50,022 nucleotides of DNA from Candidatus Iainarchaeum sp. Lineage in GTDB: Archaea; Iainarchaeota; Iainarchaeia; Iainarchaeales; VGJJ01. The stretch spans positions 1-50,022 of the forward strand of contig JACQJG010000012.1 of the NCBI GenBank assembly GCA_016198125.1, in the 5' to 3' direction. The notes under the pieces were generated by a model. The model made no database searches. It had not been told where the DNA came from and was given only the letters and a program-made list of their open reading frames with translations. How positions within the stretch are numbered: the first letter of the stretch is position 1; every line of letters begins with the position of its first letter. Positions 49,174-50,022 of the stretch are shown piece after piece. The position numbers were made by a program, and so were the translations under genes.

Positions 49174-50022
49174 TCACCTGCCTGCACGGCGCAGCTTTCT
49201 AAACGTCCAAGCCCCCGTGGAACCATTTGCACGCGGAATGAATTGCGTGGCCAAAAGGCCCAGCATGCGCGCAAACACGCTGATTCCCACCAGCCAAAAA
49301 CCCAAAGACAACCATTGCAATTGCGCGGGAAGACGAAGAACATTCAATGCCAGGGGGTACAAAAACGCGCCCACAAAGCACGCAAGCGCAATGCCTGCAT
49401 GCACCATAACTTTTCGAAAGTCGGCCATGGAAGGATTCTTTTCAAATCCCACAAAAACCTCGCCCAAGGCCTGCAGCACTTCAACAAATGCATGCAAGGT
49501 ATGCAGGACCGGGCGCACCACTCCCACCAATCCAATGCCTACAAACAGCCAAAACAATGGAATATTAGAACCCATTAATTCCATGGACTGGCCTTGGAGC
49601 ACGCTGCGCAAAAGCACGAGTACAATGAATGCTGCTCCTACGCGCAGCACGTCTGAAGACGTTTCCCTGAGTTTTTCTCCAAAAAAAGAAAAAAACACGC
49701 CTTGAGGTTCAAATGCTTCCACCAAGTGATGCGTGTACGCGGAAACACGGTTCAAGAGTATGCGGGTGCGCACGGAAAGCGAACGGCCAAGGCGCGCGCG
49801 CACGGCTTTTTCATGGGGCACAAACAACGCGCATGCAACTGAGGTTACAAGAACTGCAAACGCGCTAAACCCCACCACGTCAAAATCTTTTACCAAGGGC
49901 GCGCCCTCCCGGGCAATAAGAAGCGTAAACTCCCCCAGGGAAAGCATGGAAAGCCCTGCAAAAACCGAAGAATGATTTTTTGGAGCAAGCAAAAAGTACA
50001 ACGTGGTCATAACCAAAAAGCC
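49174..50022 (-). CDS. Kef/CPA2-like cation:proton antiporter, 5' end outside window
   Basis: The last 282 residues of a membrane protein whose frame is open to the window edge. The first visible part (GFLVMTTLYFLLAPKNHSSVFAGLSMLSLGEFTLLIARE) resembles the late helices of CPA2 antiporters, with the GEFTLLIA block. Further helices follow, with a cytoplasmic basic stretch (RARLGRSLSVRTRILLNR) and a final RANGSTGAWTFRKLRRAGR. The C-terminal region beyond the antiporter core is unlike KefC, which carries a TrkA-N domain. Its stop is 5 nt from that of the convergent Ca2+ ATPase gene. Confidence 0.7.
   Translation of the reverse strand, partial: GFLVMTTLYFLLAPKNHSSVFAGLSMLSLGEFTLLIAREGAPLVKDFDVVGFSAFAVLVTSVACALFVPHEKAVRARLGRSLSVRTRILLNRVSAYTHHLVEAFEPQGVFFSFFGEKLRETSSDVLRVGAAFIVLVLLRSVLQGQSMELMGSNIPLFWLFVGIGLVGVVRPVLHTLHAFVEVLQALGEVFVGFEKNPSMADFRKVMVHAGIALACFVGAFLYPLALNVLRLPAQLQWLSLGFWLVGISVFARMLGLLATQFIPRANGSTGAWTFRKLRRAGR

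Noticed and set aside
1-50022. CRISPR arrays, insertion sequences, rRNA genes and replication origins.
   Set aside because: No regularly spaced repeats, transposase genes, rRNA sequence or clustered origin boxes were seen by eye; a tool-based search was not possible.

Overview
The window reads as a piece of an archaeal chromosome. It encodes aRF1, ribosomal proteins L10e and S27e, aIF2-alpha, the replication proteins PriS and GINS, Dph2, TruD, an Mre11-type nuclease, an EndoQ-type repair nuclease, a PAC2 proteasome-assembly chaperone, an ADP-forming acyl-CoA synthetase subunit and a methanococcal-type S-layer protein. It also has a tRNA with a bulge-helix-bulge intron. TATA boxes about 25-30 nt before start codons suggest many leaderless transcripts. 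Small intergenic gaps, streamlined operons and several enzyme-like proteins that have lost catalytic motifs fit a small-genome archaeon, perhaps a DPANN lineage such as Diapherotrites. That placement is inference.

Layout. 0.1-0.9 kb: a RelE-like toxin remnant and an unknown gene. 1.1-6.7 kb: acyl-CoA synthetase alpha subunit, then a leftward series: ThiI-like protein without a PP-loop, HAD phosphatase, Mre11-like nuclease, and a divergent TrpB2-like PLP enzyme. 6.75-11.44 kb: tRNA-Cys followed by an accessory island bounded by a 20-bp perfect copy of the tRNA 3' end (6805-6824 and 11424-11443). A 12-bp third copy at 9119-9130 splits it into two nearly equal halves. The island carries a HAD phosphatase, an acetyltransferase, a RelE-type toxin-antitoxin pair, a HicB-like antitoxin, an APH-fold kinase and an AbiE system. 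11.4-12.5 kb: two interlocked toxin-antitoxin modules, a frameshifted RelE with its antitoxin and a VapBC pair.

12.5-20.4 kb: an HD hydrolase, a YrbL-like kinase-fold protein, then a surface/secretome block: a small Cys-rich protein, a 900-residue metalloprotease plus beta-helix, a double-FN3 protein ending in the same Cys module, and a membrane-anchored subtilase. 20.4-27.6 kb: intron-containing tRNA-Pro(CGG), HIT protein, L10e with a long charged tail, a PEP-synthase-like pseudoenzyme, Dph2, RpiB, a degenerate UMP-kinase-like protein and aRF1. 27.6-33 kb: a methyltransferase-like protein, MazEF, TruD, and envelope genes (GlcNAc-1-P transferase, flippase-like protein). 33.1-36.4 kb: the S-layer gene with a strong promoter, a long leader and a hairpin/oligo-T terminator. 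36.5-42.9 kb: a wHTH protein, a secreted TIM-barrel-like protein, membrane proteins, EndoQ, a VOC protein and PAC2. 43.5-46.4 kb: an information-processing operon priS-gins51-rps27e-aif2a, lacking the rpl44e and nop10 members often seen in this neighbourhood. 46.5-50 kb: a P-type calcium ATPase and the end of a Kef/CPA2-like transporter that runs off the window.

No CRISPR array, insertion sequence or integrase gene was recognised. The points most worth following are the tRNA-Cys island, the shared four-cysteine surface module, the module shared by two antitoxins, the cluster of degenerate enzymes, and the extra zinc knuckles in PriS.
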